A DNA stretch of 44,720 nucleotides from Saccoglossus kowalevskii (Eukaryota > Hemichordata > Enteropneusta > Harrimaniidae): positions 310,092-354,811 of the forward strand of contig NW_003133345.1 of the NCBI RefSeq assembly GCF_000003605.2. The letters run 5' to 3'. Positions 11,770 to 22,449 of this stretch are shown one piece after another. The notes beneath the pieces were generated by a model. That model ran no database searches and had not been told where the DNA came from. It saw nothing but the letters and a program-made list of their open reading frames with translations. Position numbers and translations under genes: made by a program. Position 1 is the first letter of the stretch, and the number at the start of each line of letters is the position of its first letter.

Positions 11770-12105
11770 GACTAGGGTGCCCTATATATACCCCTGCACC
11801 AACGCGAGCACCACTGTCGGGTAGTAGTCGTGAACTGCTCCTGAACAATTCGTGGCAGTTCGTGACAGTCGTGGCATGGCGCGCACTGTCACGCACTGAC
11901 ACCATCGTCCCGACGAGTTCACGAACAGTTTGCTCATAGTTCACGACCCGGTCGCTGAATTTTGTCGTGACCAACATTTTAAACATTTCAAAATTCTCGT
12001 CCCGATATGACTCGCAGTCATGACGGGTTTACGTACACTTCACGCCAGTTTACGACGTACCACAGAATCGTGCAAGTTTTCGGTAGTCGTGAAAGGACAG
12101 CACAA
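11770..12105 (-). promoter_or_regulatory. GC-richer block with dense TCGTG/CACGA motifs and a TATA box
   Basis: Within about 340 bp at least ten copies of TCGTG or its complement CACGA occur in both orientations. Examples are GTCGTGA near 11828 and 12090, TTCGTGACAG, GTTCACGA twice and TTGTCGTGA. On the minus strand the cluster is followed by GGGGTATATATAGGGCACCC (about 11776-11796), with the layout of a TATA-box core promoter pointing to lower coordinates. Base composition contrasts with the AT-rich surroundings. It could be a promoter/enhancer of an unannotated minus-strand transcript or a solo LTR-like U3; clear TG...CA ends or target duplications were not found. Confidence 0.45.
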
Positions 12106-13289
12106 TAAAATAATCGATTGCTGAGCGAGGTTATTATGTCTTATTAAAGATACTGAACGTAATATGCTTACAATAAGAACGAAATTGCAGTTAAAATTTA
12201 CGAACATCTGTTAAATCACTGCCCTAAATAAACAAGTTATAATTTGCTATACAAATATTATGTGGCACGTGCACTCAATTTATATACAGATCAAATAATA
12301 AGATGAATTGTCTCCTCAGTACTTGTCATTCAAACGCCATTGCATGCTGTTACAAAGCAATGTGAGATTGCATATAAGTGGAACATGTATTTGTAGCTTA
12401 TGTCTATGTGATTAAATGTCCCAAAAGTTTGTCTACGTTGTTCTTTGACTGACTAGACACTGTTGATGTTATATGCAAATGAGATACTGGTCTCAGTTAC
12501 GGTGCGGCGGTTTGTGGCTTCCTGTCCTGGGTCCTGTTTACTTACCTCAAGCGCTATCAACTAGCCTCGAAAACTACAAAACAGACAAGACGTAGACGTT
12601 TCCAGTATGCAATCGGCATAAAAAAAAGCATAAAGCTGTAAATAATAAGTAAACCTTTTCACCTTTATCTGGCAACATGTCGACAAATTCTAGCCTGGCA
12701 GCTTCCAGTGGTATACTGTTAAATAATTTGATTTTTCATTTATTTTCATCATGGATGAGGAAGGCCCGATAGCGCGATTTAATATTCGAGTAAAACAAGT
12801 CCACAATTTCTCTTGCATAGATTTCAAGCTTTTTCGCATTGTGGACGAAACTAAACAAATTTAATTTTTACCTGAAGTAAACACTTTTCGTTTCGCTATA
12901 ACGATCGCCGTGCTGATAGCATTCCCGTGCAATAGATAAACACCACTGCTGTTGCTGTCATCGATAATCAAAATACACATGCTCGGTTGATTATAAATAC
13001 TGAAAATTACAGAAAAATCAGCAACGAGATGTTTTTAAACACTGCAAGAAAATCAAGAGATCTGCGATGCTATCTTGGTTACCTTAATCGGAAACCGCCT
13101 TATCAACTAGCATGCACCATGGAAGGTACTAACGGAAGGAGCCACGACGCTATTGTATTAGCTTTACCCTATGATCGTTTGTCTATGTTTGTTCACAAAC
13201 ATGTCAATGTTTGATCACAAACATTGCTTCCTGTTAGCTATTAGCACCTCCTTACATGGGATTACGCTAATCGCGAGCATTCGGTAATA
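12106..13289. other. No recognisable gene
   Basis: The open frame at 12987-13214 has no motif. It precedes the PHD-bearing element and might be part of its 5' region, but nothing in the sequence proves that. Confidence 0.4.
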
Positions 13290-13307
13290 TTCGGAGCATG
13301 TTCGGAA

Positions 13308-13425
13308 GTGATAGAAAAACTGCGCATGTGTAAGACTGAAATTATTCAATGGTACCATTGTCAGTGCATGGGTTTGACGCCCGATACTGTTCCCAAAGAG
13401 AACTGGAATTGTCCACGATGTTCAG
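13308..13425 (+). CDS. Exon encoding half a PHD finger
   Basis: WYHCQCMGLTPDTVPKENW followed by NCPRCS matches the last zinc ligands of a PHD finger (W-[YF]-H-x-x-C then W-x-C-P-x-C). The ING-type second Cys pair just before is incomplete (MCKTEIIQW, one Cys). It ends at TCAG/GTATGT in phase 1. The frame upstream of the GTG-started segment was not resolved, so the real exon start is unknown. Confidence 0.5.
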
Positions 13426-13742
13426 GTATGTTTTTTTTATTAAGGCATTGGTCTCCTAACATGACCGGTATTGTAAACATGTCTGGCCGTATTTTGAATT
13501 ACTGTAGTGTACTTTGCGCCCAAATGTTAAAATTAAAGCTTTAAGAACATGCGAAGCCCATTGTATTAATCGTAGTGGATATTTGTTGCCACAGAGCAGG
13601 GGCACGTAAACTTTCCTAGGATACACGGCGAATACACTTTCCAAAACACATTATCAGCATTTCTGTATTGATTTCGTTTATTATTTGGTCGTCCACTTTA
13701 CAAGAACTATTACGAATTGCTATTTTGTTTTTATTGTTACAG

Positions 13743-13837
13743 GAAGAGACTTACCAGGAAATGCAGCAGTAGAACAAAATCATGGAAAACAACAAATTAT
13801 TGGTGATAAAACTAATACCTCCAAACGAAATGTGTAG
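13743..13837 (+). CDS. Possible terminal exon after the PHD exon
   Basis: The acceptor TTGTTACAG (AG at 13741-13742) joins in phase to the 13425 donor. It gives GRDLPGNAAVEQNHGKQQ and a short basic tail with a TAG at 13835-13837. No domain is seen. It competes with the exon at 14114. Confidence 0.35.
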
Positions 13838-14113
13838 AAACTTAAAAGTAAAAATACATTTATTGATTTTTATTTAGTTGGTACCTTTCATGTTTTATGC
13901 TAAGATATCATGCTAGTTTCTACTGTTGCCATAATTAAGTACTAATATTATATCAAATTAACGACCATCATTTTCATGCAATCCAATGACAATGGTGACA
14001 AATTAATTTTATTTTATTTGGAAGATGTAGACTGATATATCACCTACTGAATTTATTCAACTTTATATATCAGCAGCTAATTTCTAATTTTCATTCATCA
14101 TTCACACTATTAG

Positions 14114-14256
14114 ATGGTAAACGTGAGAGTGTAAAGCTGGTTTGCACTGCAGCAGATAATATTAGATGTAGCCGAAAATTAAAACTGAACAGAAAAGCAG
14201 AAGAGGAAATTAAGCCAGTACTGACAGAAAAAATGTCTCCTCAAAACACTGAGTAA
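14114..14256 (+). CDS. Alternative exon after the PHD exon
   Basis: ACTATTAG at 14112-14113 also fits the phase-1 donor at 13425. The frame reads GKRESVKLVCTAADNIRCS and a Lys/Glu-rich stretch to a TAA at 14254-14256. Both this and 13743-13837 are possible; one may be an artefact of decay. Confidence 0.35.
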
Positions 14257-15092
14257 CTTGCTAATTCTTTAATTGACAGACTGTGGCTACTAGGCCTTAA
14301 TGTTAAAAATATCAGTCCACAGTCACTTGAATTTATTTGTACAAGTTTTCATTTATTGCGTTCAGATAATACGTTTTAGGCCATTTTTGAGAAGTTTCTA
14401 TAAAGTTCTAACTTGATTATATCTGATATGGCCAAAACATTCCTCATTCAATTTGTCGCAGTTGAACTTGTTAAACTTTTACATCAGGCTTTGTGTAGTG
14501 GAGTGAATTGCACAGATTTACAACAAAAGATTGATGATTGTCTGAGTCAAGATGAATAACATTGCTGGTTATGTACCCCATAAATTGATTGGGTTTTACA
14601 GCAGATTTATAAATAACAAATCTGCCCAACCATGTCTAGCTTATGTAAATACATGGAGAATTAACAATGAATGGAGTGATTCAAGCACATCGTTTTTGAA
14701 TTATCCAAGGGGGAATGAATTCAGTCAACAGGAGTGGGTTATTTCAAGTGAATAACAATGTGTATTTATTTTTTGGATGGGTGGAACATGTTACAAGGTC
14801 TTATCTTAATGTGGGCAATGCATCAAAACACAGAGATGCAAGTCAGAAAGTGACAATTTTAATTGCTCTGCGGAAATTGGCATCAGTGATTAGTGCACAT
14901 TCTTTCTCAGGAATTAGATTAAACATTGGCTGGTTCTTTATTTCTTAAAGTTTTGGAGTGCTATGTAGACATTAGATGTCGTTCCTATGCCACTATTTAT
15001 ATGTTTCTTGAGAAAAAACGTGATATCACAGTTTCTAGGAAAGGTGAAAAAGGTTTGAGAAAACAACTAAAAAAAATAGGTCAAACAAAATA

Positions 15093-15535
15093 AATACTGT
15101 TGTAATTTTTGCATTTGTTTTCAGAGAATGTGTATTCAACCTTTTCATCAATGGTGGTGATCCTGACAACTTGTCATGTACACATGAAATTAAAGAAATA
15201 AATATCTTGGAACATAAGTAAATGTCAAATTTGATTACAATGTTCCCTCGCCCCATTTACATTGTGGAAAAGCAACGAATGACTATGAAAAACACTATGA
15301 ATGTTGAAAGTAAAATTACTAGTATAATAAGAAAATTATGGATGGATGACACTGAGCAAAAACAAGTTGGATGCACCAACCTTGACCAGTATGTTCTGTC
15401 CTACATCTTGCTATTGTTTCTTTTTCGTCGTGGTATTGGTGCATTGGAAGGAGCTCCATCTTCTCTATTTACATTTCTACAATTTCCACGTGCACTAGCC
15501 TGAAATGTACTTGCCCAGCAATATGTAATGACAAC
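15093..15535. other. Gap between two elements
   Basis: The plus frame at 15222-15503 has no recognised motif. It is sequence between the PHD element and the transposase end, possibly flank of either. Confidence 0.35.
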
Positions 15536-18050
15536 ACATTTCAGGAAAATTCTGCTGAAGTAGGGTTATCATTTCTACCTATACATCCTCTCTGTTTAGA
15601 AAAACACTCCTCCAAGGGGGCCAGACTAAATTTCTCACTAAGGAGAGAGTCAACACCATCAAGTTCTAGTAGCTCCTTTTCCTAACTTCGCAAAAGATTT
15701 AACTGGAACAAAAACAGAAATATGTGGACTAAACTGCAATTTGGAACCATCTTTTGATTAGGATAGGTACCTATCATTTTAATTGCACCCAACAATGCTG
15801 GAGCTGGTAGTGAAAATACTGTTTTCAATGTTTTAACATCAAGAGAATCAGTTTTGTTTGGTAGACAAAATAGCTAACATTATAGTCATATCACAATTGC
15901 TACTTACCAGTTACTCTAACACCCTCAAGAGTCTCTCGACTTAAACACATCTTCCTTTTTTCTGTCAAGCTCAGATTTGATGTGGCTAGGCAGTCTGCTT
16001 CCCAACTGTTTAGAAATCCTATAAAATCTTTCTCAAACCACTGACGTCTTAGCAACTGTCTGGAATTAACATCACTATCGTTTTATTTACAAGTATTCAG
16101 TTATTACTGGTAAGCTGACACTAGCTAAATCAGAATAAAACTTCATATTAATATTTTTCATTGTAAACTAGGCAACAATCTAATGCTGTACACCATGGAA
16201 GGTACATATGTGCATGTGTACACCAAGTGAAAATGAACTACAATGTATTCACATATACTCAGATATGGTTTTAAGTAATTGTTATTTTATTACTATGATA
16301 TCACAATGGATCTAAATACGGGTTTCCGAGATCTAATGCATTGTACAAGTTTGGATAGATTGAGCCAATCAAAGAATATATCAATAAAGGAAATGAAATT
16401 TTCTGTAGATTTTGTGTCATGTCTTCCATTAGCTTTGAATGCACTTGAAACACTGCTACCTAACACTTGCAATGGAGTGAGGAAAAACAAAATGTATAGA
16501 TTGGCACAAAACCAAAATTAGAATATGCAGATTAACACAGATATAAACTTTGTGTCTGATATGCGTTACATTATGCAGTGGATAAGATTATATTATTCTG
16601 AGCTATTACCTGGTTTCAAGTATATGTGTTCAGTTATTCATGGTTTCAAGTATATGTGTTCAGTTATTCGTCTTTGAAGTTGTGTTATATTACCAGTACC
16701 TATATTATCCTCAATCAATTGTATCAGTTGTGGCCATGTTATAGATTGGTTTTGGTACTGTGAAAAAATGCATCATGTGATTAAAAGACTATTTGACTCA
16801 TGGATTAGAGAACAAATTAGGAATAACGAAATATATGAAAATAATCCCACCACTACCGCCCACGTGCAAAAGTAATAACAAACTTGTTTTCCAACACAAT
16901 TTCTTTATGTGGTATGCTATATATTGTGAATGATATTCTAAAAAACTCACATGTAAAGGTACAGTGTGTTATTTCTTCACACACATGTGAGCGATAAAAC
17001 TTTCGGTTTGGTGTTGCGCTATCCGAAACAAATTGCTCGCACTTTGAACCCAGAGTATTCCAAAATACCCACACCTACCCACAAAGCCCAGTACATCTGT
17101 TGGCTGGTGAAACTACAGCATGGAAATCATCCAAAAACATCTCTTAAAGGTGAAAACATTTCTTTGACCATGAATGTTAGAATATGCGTAGCCACAAGCG
17201 TGTTCAATTCATCACCATTAAGATCAGACAAGTGTAATGCTTCTACATAACTGTTAATTTCCTCATTGACACCACTCAGATTACAAAATCCTACCAGCTT
17301 TCCCGATGTCTTGTTATATGCAAGTCCACTCTTTATCTTGACCTCATCAAAGACCAATGTCACATTTTTTTGTAGTCAGGCATTTGACTGAATTTACTGT
17401 CCTCTTTGAAGCGCTGTAATACATATTCATTAATGCCATCTTCTGTTGTTGCGAATTGGGTGTAATCACGCAGAGTGTTTTCATGTGGTAAAACCAATAC
17501 ACTTGAATTACGTTAAAATCTGTACGCCGAAGGTGATTTCTTGTGAAGCGCAATGCACCATTTTAGGACCAATGGGTGCCATCTTCTTTGATTTTTTCTG
17601 TATTGACAAAACCTGTCTTTGCTGTTCCCAAAATATATATTGTGGATTGTCAGGAGACAATGAAACGAGAACTGTATCTGTGTTTGTGTATCTGTATCTA
17701 ATTTCTCACCGTTTTGTAGAATAAGTTTTAGAATGTCTTTCAACCCATCTAATTTATGTTTTGTGGAGATGTTTAGCTATGGTTTCAAGTTCCTGTCTGG
17801 TCATTCGATCATTTTTTGTTGTTTTCTGGTCTCGTTTTTTTCTGATTCTTTGGACTTCTTTCTAGAGCATGTAGCATGTAAACAATCTCTGTATGTTGTG
17901 CAAGCAGGACATCTTGTTGAAGCATCTGGGGTGATAATGAATTCACAGCTGATATGTCGAACAGTTCTACAAAAAATGATATCTTTTTCATATGCATCAA
18001 TTTCATCACCATGATTAAAGAAGAGAGCCAGCTGTTGTGGAGATATCAAT
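15536..18050 (-). pseudogene. P-element/THAP9-like transposase, decayed
   Basis: Minus-strand frames, shifted several times, follow the order of a P-element superfamily transposase. CPACTTYRDCL (17951-17920 area) is the C-x-x-C-x-x-Y-R linker. RRWHPLVLKWCIALHKKS is next. LVFDEVKIKSGLAYNKTSG then LVGFCNLSG (17363-17270) is the RNase-H-like start with a catalytic-type FDE. SDSATPNRKFYRSH is the second acidic block. A C-terminal FISFIDIFFDWLNLS follows, then WFEKDFIGFLNSWEADCL, KMCLSRETLEGV, and LLSEKFSLAPLEECFSKQRG ending with NDNPTSAEF near 15540. No intact N-terminal THAP zinc finger is seen. Stops and frameshifts make it non-functional. Confidence 0.85.
16611..16670 (+). repeat. 30-bp perfect tandem duplication
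   Basis: TGGTTTCAAGTATATGTGTT plus ten more bases is repeated back to back (16611-16640 and 16641-16670). It is a recent slip within the decayed transposase. Confidence 0.9.
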
Positions 18051-18169
18051 CTACAATGGTCATCAAAACCATTATTACCAATGCAGGGTTCTCCCCAGGA
18101 ATAAAATCATAGCGCTGCAAACCAATTTGCATATTATTTGCATGTTGATTTGAACGTCATTTGCGTATC

Positions 18170-18530
18170 TGTTTCAAGCATTCAATAATAAGGCATTACT
18201 AGTAACAGTAGTGTCACTAAAATTGATCCTTATTACATTAATCTTGTTAATGAAATTACAAAGGTGGACAAGAATCGGGATATGGTATTTCTTTTTTTTG
18301 CAATAATCTGTCAATTATGTGAAAAATTGTTTTTGATCACCTTCATGTTCGTTAATGAGACCCGCAAAATACTCGCGCTTACATTTCCACATAAAACATT
18401 TCATGTCCGACTTCATAGCTTTGAAATTATCATAGCCCAACTGCGCTCCTGTGCGTCGCCATTTTCTCTTTAACGTGCGTTTTTCAATTTTCATATCCTT
18501 CATAGTTGAATGGAACCATGGCTGCCGCAC
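18170..18530 (-). pseudogene. LINE ORF2 endonuclease-RT linker
   Basis: PWFHSTMKDMKIEKRTLKRK, then CFMWKCKREYFAGLIN and GDQKQFFT, match the basic linker between endonuclease and RT of CR1/L2/Jockey-type elements. It is followed by a decayed LLQKKRNT stretch. Nothing RT-like follows. Confidence 0.75.
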
Positions 18531-18539
18531 ACGCGACTG

Positions 18540-19380
18540 GACACTTCTAGTAATTAGAGGAGCAATATTATTTTATCCACTGTTTCATTATAAGTGGATA
18601 CCATATTATCAGTGGAAACAATGAGCAGCTTGGACCTCCCTCCTACTAAACTTTCCCATATTGATGTCATTGAGTTTTCTATATTTTATTTCTTGCCGTA
18701 TTGAAAGGTTTTTTCAACTTTATGTATGAAATCACTGCCGCATGGTTCGAAATGAATGACCCAATAGTTGGCTTACTAGTCATAATATTTTAAGAAATCC
18801 TAGTGATAACCAAATCAAGTGTGTGGCACCCTGCACATGTTGTTTTAAATCCAAATCATTTAATAAACCAGAAAACCATATTGCATCAGTATTGTTACAA
18901 TCATCAACATGGACATTGAAATCACCTGTAATAAACAAATGATCAGAACACAAGCAAAATGATTCTATGTGTGAAGAGAATTCAGATAAAAAGGTACTAA
19001 ATGTTATTTTGTGCACAGTGGAATAAGACCTAACATTCTAACCTATAGTGATGCATTGGAAACAAATACTTCTATGAAATCATTATATGAAAACGATTTG
19101 GTACCACACTCAATAACCTTTAATTTTGAAGACTCTTGTGCAGCACAGCCAAACCCCCACCACTACGATTAGTTCTATGATGAACATTCAATTTGTACCC
19201 CTCAGAAGTGATTTCACCCATTAACACAACATCATCAGGTTTTAACCACGTTTCTGTTTTTGTTTCTGCAAAAATATCAATGTGCTCTGTTTGAATAAAA
19301 TCAACAAAAGAATGAGTTTTATTTCTGACAGACTGAGCATTAAGAATACATAATGTTACCTTATTATCATGATAGTGCTC
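18540..19380 (-). pseudogene. LINE ORF2 endonuclease domain
   Basis: Minus-strand frames read ILNAQSVRNKTHSFVDFI (start of an AP-type endonuclease), ETWLKPDDVVLMGEITS (catalytic Glu block E-T-W), RTNRSGGGLAVLHK, then LFITGDFNVHVDD (G-D-F-N) and LLNDLDLKQHVQGATH. Several stops and frame changes break it. The target-primed retrotransposition endonuclease order is clear. Confidence 0.8.
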
Positions 19381-19551
19381 AGAGTGTGACTTATCATTAA
19401 TGCTGAAAGTAATTAGACGGGATGTGGAGAGTGGGGCACTTGGTCTATAGGTGGAAAGTCGCCCTGGTTAAATTCTCACAGGAATAGGTTCGCTGCTACA
19501 GTCGGCTGACACTTCTTTGCTGAATATCTATCAATTCTCCCAGTGACGTAT

Positions 19552-20830
19552 ACCACGACAGTCTTTCTGTTTGTGTCCACCCTGTCCACATGACCAACAT
19601 TTCAGCCTTGTTGTATGTCTGCATGTTCTTTGAATGTGCCCTGTTTCTCCGCACTGAAAACACCTGACTTGTTCATTACTATAGCAACAATAATTTGGGT
19701 TTCATGCCAGTTCTGGGAAACCAGGTTGATATAAATTGGTTTCTTGATGAGGCAGAACATTACCATTATTGCGCCCTCTGTTGAATTGACCAACGTAACT
19801 CCGCCTGTTATTATAACTAGAGTATCGTTGTTCGTACTCGTAATTGTATTGGCGACGACCCGTATTGTTGTAACTTGGTCGATTTTGCTTGTTGCTTCGA
19901 TTGAATACTCTAGCACTACCACGGGTTGAAATATCAGGCACATTTGACATCAAATTACGAACAAGCTTCGATGTTCCACTGCGATTAAGATGTACTGAGT
20001 CGGAAAATAATGTGACATCAGTACCACGTGCACCTCGCATTACGTTATGGTTGTTGATATACGTACACATCATTTCATCCGCTTTCTAGCTCAAAGCATC
20101 ATTCAACAGAGAATACCTCCCTGCTTACCATCTAATCGTGGGCGTGGGCCGGACACATACACATTTACATTCTTGTTACAAGCCTTGACTGATTCTATTA
20201 TTGCCGCACATTCGTTAGCTATGGTGTCAATGCACATGTTATTATTAATCTCATTTGTGCCACAGTGCACAACTACATTATCTGCTTTCATGACGCAATC
20301 CTGCATGTTGTTCACTGCAATACCAATGTCCGGAAACATTGCACAACTAATGGGTATTACATCCGTATTGGCCAGTCTTTCTGATTGCACATATCTAATA
20401 ATATAATCGCCAACAATAAAAGTTCTTTTAGTAGACCCATCATTGATAATCGGTGGTGGGATACTTTTAAAATTCTTTTCCTGTGAATTGCATAATTTCA
20501 GCTTGAGTGGGCCAATCTCCATTAGCTGCTTTTTAATTGTTTCTTTCAGTGATGCAACCTCATCGACAATCGAAAGTAACATCTTTCTATCATAACTGTT
20601 CACCTTCAATGTATGTACATCAGATGGCGATAACGGTGGGATGATGCAAGGTGTTGAATCATTAGTGTCTGTACTACTATCTAGCTGATAACAATAGTTG
20701 TTAGATTGTCAAATACAGGAAAACGATTTTTTTTTCATATTTCTTGCACAGCAATAAATCCCCTTGTGTGAGGTTGACACCTCTGTTGATCAAACAGTCA
20801 TTACATTTTGGCATAGTTGAGTGCTGTATA
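19552..20830 (-). pseudogene. LINE ORF1: PHD-like, SGNH esterase-like, two CCHC knuckles
   Basis: In order on the minus strand: MPKCNDCLINRGVNLTQGD (20818-20760 area) and LLLCKKYEKK, a PHD-like zinc region; a helical segment DEVASLKETIKKQLMEIG; and an SGNH hydrolase-like domain with FIVGDYIIRYV (block I), VVHCGTNEINN (block III) and, in another frame, TDVTLFSDSVHLN (D-x-x-H block V). The block I position that should be the nucleophile Ser is Tyr, so this copy would lack esterase activity. An Asn/Arg/Tyr-rich stretch follows, then CFQCGETGHIQRTC and CWSCGQGGHKQKDC (19655-19575), both CCHC zinc knuckles. Esterase-bearing ORF1 proteins are known in CR1-type LINEs. Confidence 0.75.
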
Positions 20831-20883
20831 GCAGCACAATGGTGAAGCAGACATATAAAGGAGACAAAACTCTTAAATAACAA

Positions 20884-21093
20884 CGAACTTCAATGTGTTA
20901 ATGAGCCATGTACTTGCATATATTAAATTTTCATTAACCAGTTCCGTCATACACGAAAACTCTCCAAACAACACAATTGTCCGTTGTTGGCAAAATTGTG
21001 ATCACTATTTCAATACTGCTGGTTTGGTTATTTCGGTGATATTGGTTATTAACAACAATGACTCATAGACACAGAACAATAGTCCAATTATAT
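20884..21093. other. No recognisable feature
   Basis: Short AT-rich spacer between the LINE 5' region and a dispersed repeat. Confidence 0.4.
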
Positions 21094-21350
21094 ATATACA
21101 AACACAATTTCCAATCCCACCCTGTACATACATCTAAACCAATATTAATACCTGATTGTATTATAGATTAATCTTTCATCCTGAATAAGGTTCCCCGATA
21201 CTGACTACACAATTAAAAATTTGAGCTTGAATAATAGACAAAATAACTCAAAAGTACGAAAATACAACACTAGAAGACGCTCATTTCCATCTATGAAATA
21301 AGTATTATCATTGAACACTAGAGGGCGACATGCTTTCCTGAAAATGAACA
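21094..21350 (+). repeat. Dispersed repeat, copy 2 (copy 1 at 2828-3062)
   Basis: Same orientation and about the same length as 2828-3062, including AACTAGAGGGCGACATG-like and TTTCCATCTATGA blocks. Confidence 0.75.
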
Positions 21351-22241
21351 TTTATAAGGCGTCATACAATTCAAAATATTGAACAAACAAAATATCCGTT
21401 CTCTTATCCTGTTTGATTCGTCAACCGCATTGACTCACGCTTTAATTGCTGTATTTTTGGACATCACCTTAAATGGTATACACTTCAAAAAATCACTGTT
21501 ATCAACCTGTCACATATATTTTTCTCTTTCGGAGTTTATTTTGATTCGTTGTAATCATTTGCGCATATTCTGTAAATTTTCATTTTACTTGCTGAGTTTA
21601 TTGGTTGCCTGCACATTGGTGGAAATTGTCTGAACAATACTTTATCCGAACACATTTCTGTTTCACTTGAAATAAATTATACATATTCCACGTCCGCCTT
21701 GATCTATAATTGAACCTCAATTTTACCACCTCTTCGGGTGATGTTTGTCTAAAATACGGAAAGGATACAACGAATGGTAGTTGACGCTTGCATTGTCTGT
21801 CACTCAAATAGTTTGGTTTCATGTTAAGTGGTGGATATAGGAAGCAACGCCATGTAGATAAAGGATAGATAAACAGGAATTAGACGCGAGTGGCGCCATA
21901 CTTTATAAATATATAATGAGGTCTCAACCCACATATTGGTTTTCTTGCAACTAAATTTGCATATAAAACCAATGAGTCATATAAAAAATTTTGACATTGA
22001 TTTGCAAACTGAATCATAGGGAATTTAAAATCCCTTAAAAATCTCTTGTAATCACCTTTACATGTATCTCAAAATATGGACATTGATACCAATTTCAAAT
22101 GCTAATATAAATTAAAATGAATAATGTGGGCGTCATATTTGCATAATGACTTTTCATCTGGTAACACAGATGAGAATGAATACCCTAGGAACCATAGTGG
22201 TCGCATTATTTGATTATTCTCATATTTGACTTGCTTCCATA
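21351..22241. other. Upstream region of Reeler gene A
   Basis: No separate gene is seen. Short matches to the upstream region of gene B are present: GGCGCCATA near 21893 and 31087, CAATGAGTCATATA near 21972 versus CAATGGGTCATATA near 31137, and GGAACCATAGTGGTC near 22188 versus GAAACCATAGTGATAG near 31722. These suggest the tandem duplication included promoter and 5'UTR. No TATA box is assigned. Confidence 0.45.
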
Positions 22242-22449
22242 ATGCCATCAATGTGTACAACAATCGTTGTAGGTTTATTGCAAATGGTGCTTCCTTTGAT
22301 AAATGTCCATGGATACCCTACCGGTGCCCCGACTTCGGCGTGCGAGACTATGATACCAGGTCATGTGCGTACGTCAGCACAAACCATTCCTGCTCCCTAC
22401 AGCATACATTTGTCGTCATCGATGTACAGCTTCGATGAACCATTGATAG
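22242..22449 (+). CDS. Reeler gene A exon 1
   Basis: ATG at 22242 was chosen because gene B has an equivalent ATG with the same spacing to the signal peptide. The 208-nt exon ends ATAG/GTGTGT in phase 1. It encodes the hydrophobic signal peptide, the first conserved Cys (SACETMIPGH) and PAPYSIHLSS. Confidence 0.85.

Larger units (their letters stand above)
13290..15092 (+). mobile_element. PHD-finger protein remnant, probably transposon-derived
   Basis: The plus strand carries pieces of one protein type in order. A PHD-finger second half (QWYHCQCMGL ... ENWNCPRC) lies at 13308-13425, followed by a phase-1 donor. A Lys/Glu-rich stretch lies at 14114-14256, and an ANSLIDRLWLLGLNV segment follows. 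Then come IAGYVPHKLIGFYS at 14561-14602, NRSGLFQVNNNVYLFF at 14727 onward, and a C-terminal VLECYVDIRCRSYATIYMF ... KGLRKQLKK ending at the stop near 15091. From memory these late blocks resemble a multicopy invertebrate protein with IAGYV, a G-L-F-x-V-N line and a basic S/G-L-R-K end; I cannot name it. Frames are broken by stops, so the copy is dead. Confidence 0.5.
18170..20830 (-). mobile_element. CR1/L2-like non-LTR retrotransposon, 3'-truncated
   Basis: One minus-strand element runs from ORF1 (PHD-like, coiled coil, SGNH esterase-like, CCHC knuckles) into ORF2 (endonuclease and linker) and stops before the reverse transcriptase. LINEs usually lose their 5' end, so a missing 3' half is odd. 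The P-element-like transposase starts within about 120 bp of the break, on the same strand. No RT half is found on the far side of that transposon. Internal frameshifts and stops show it is dead. Confidence 0.8.

Noticed and set aside
20047-20406. 119-codon plus-strand hydrophobic frame
   Set aside because: Antisense of the SGNH esterase-like part of LINE ORF1.
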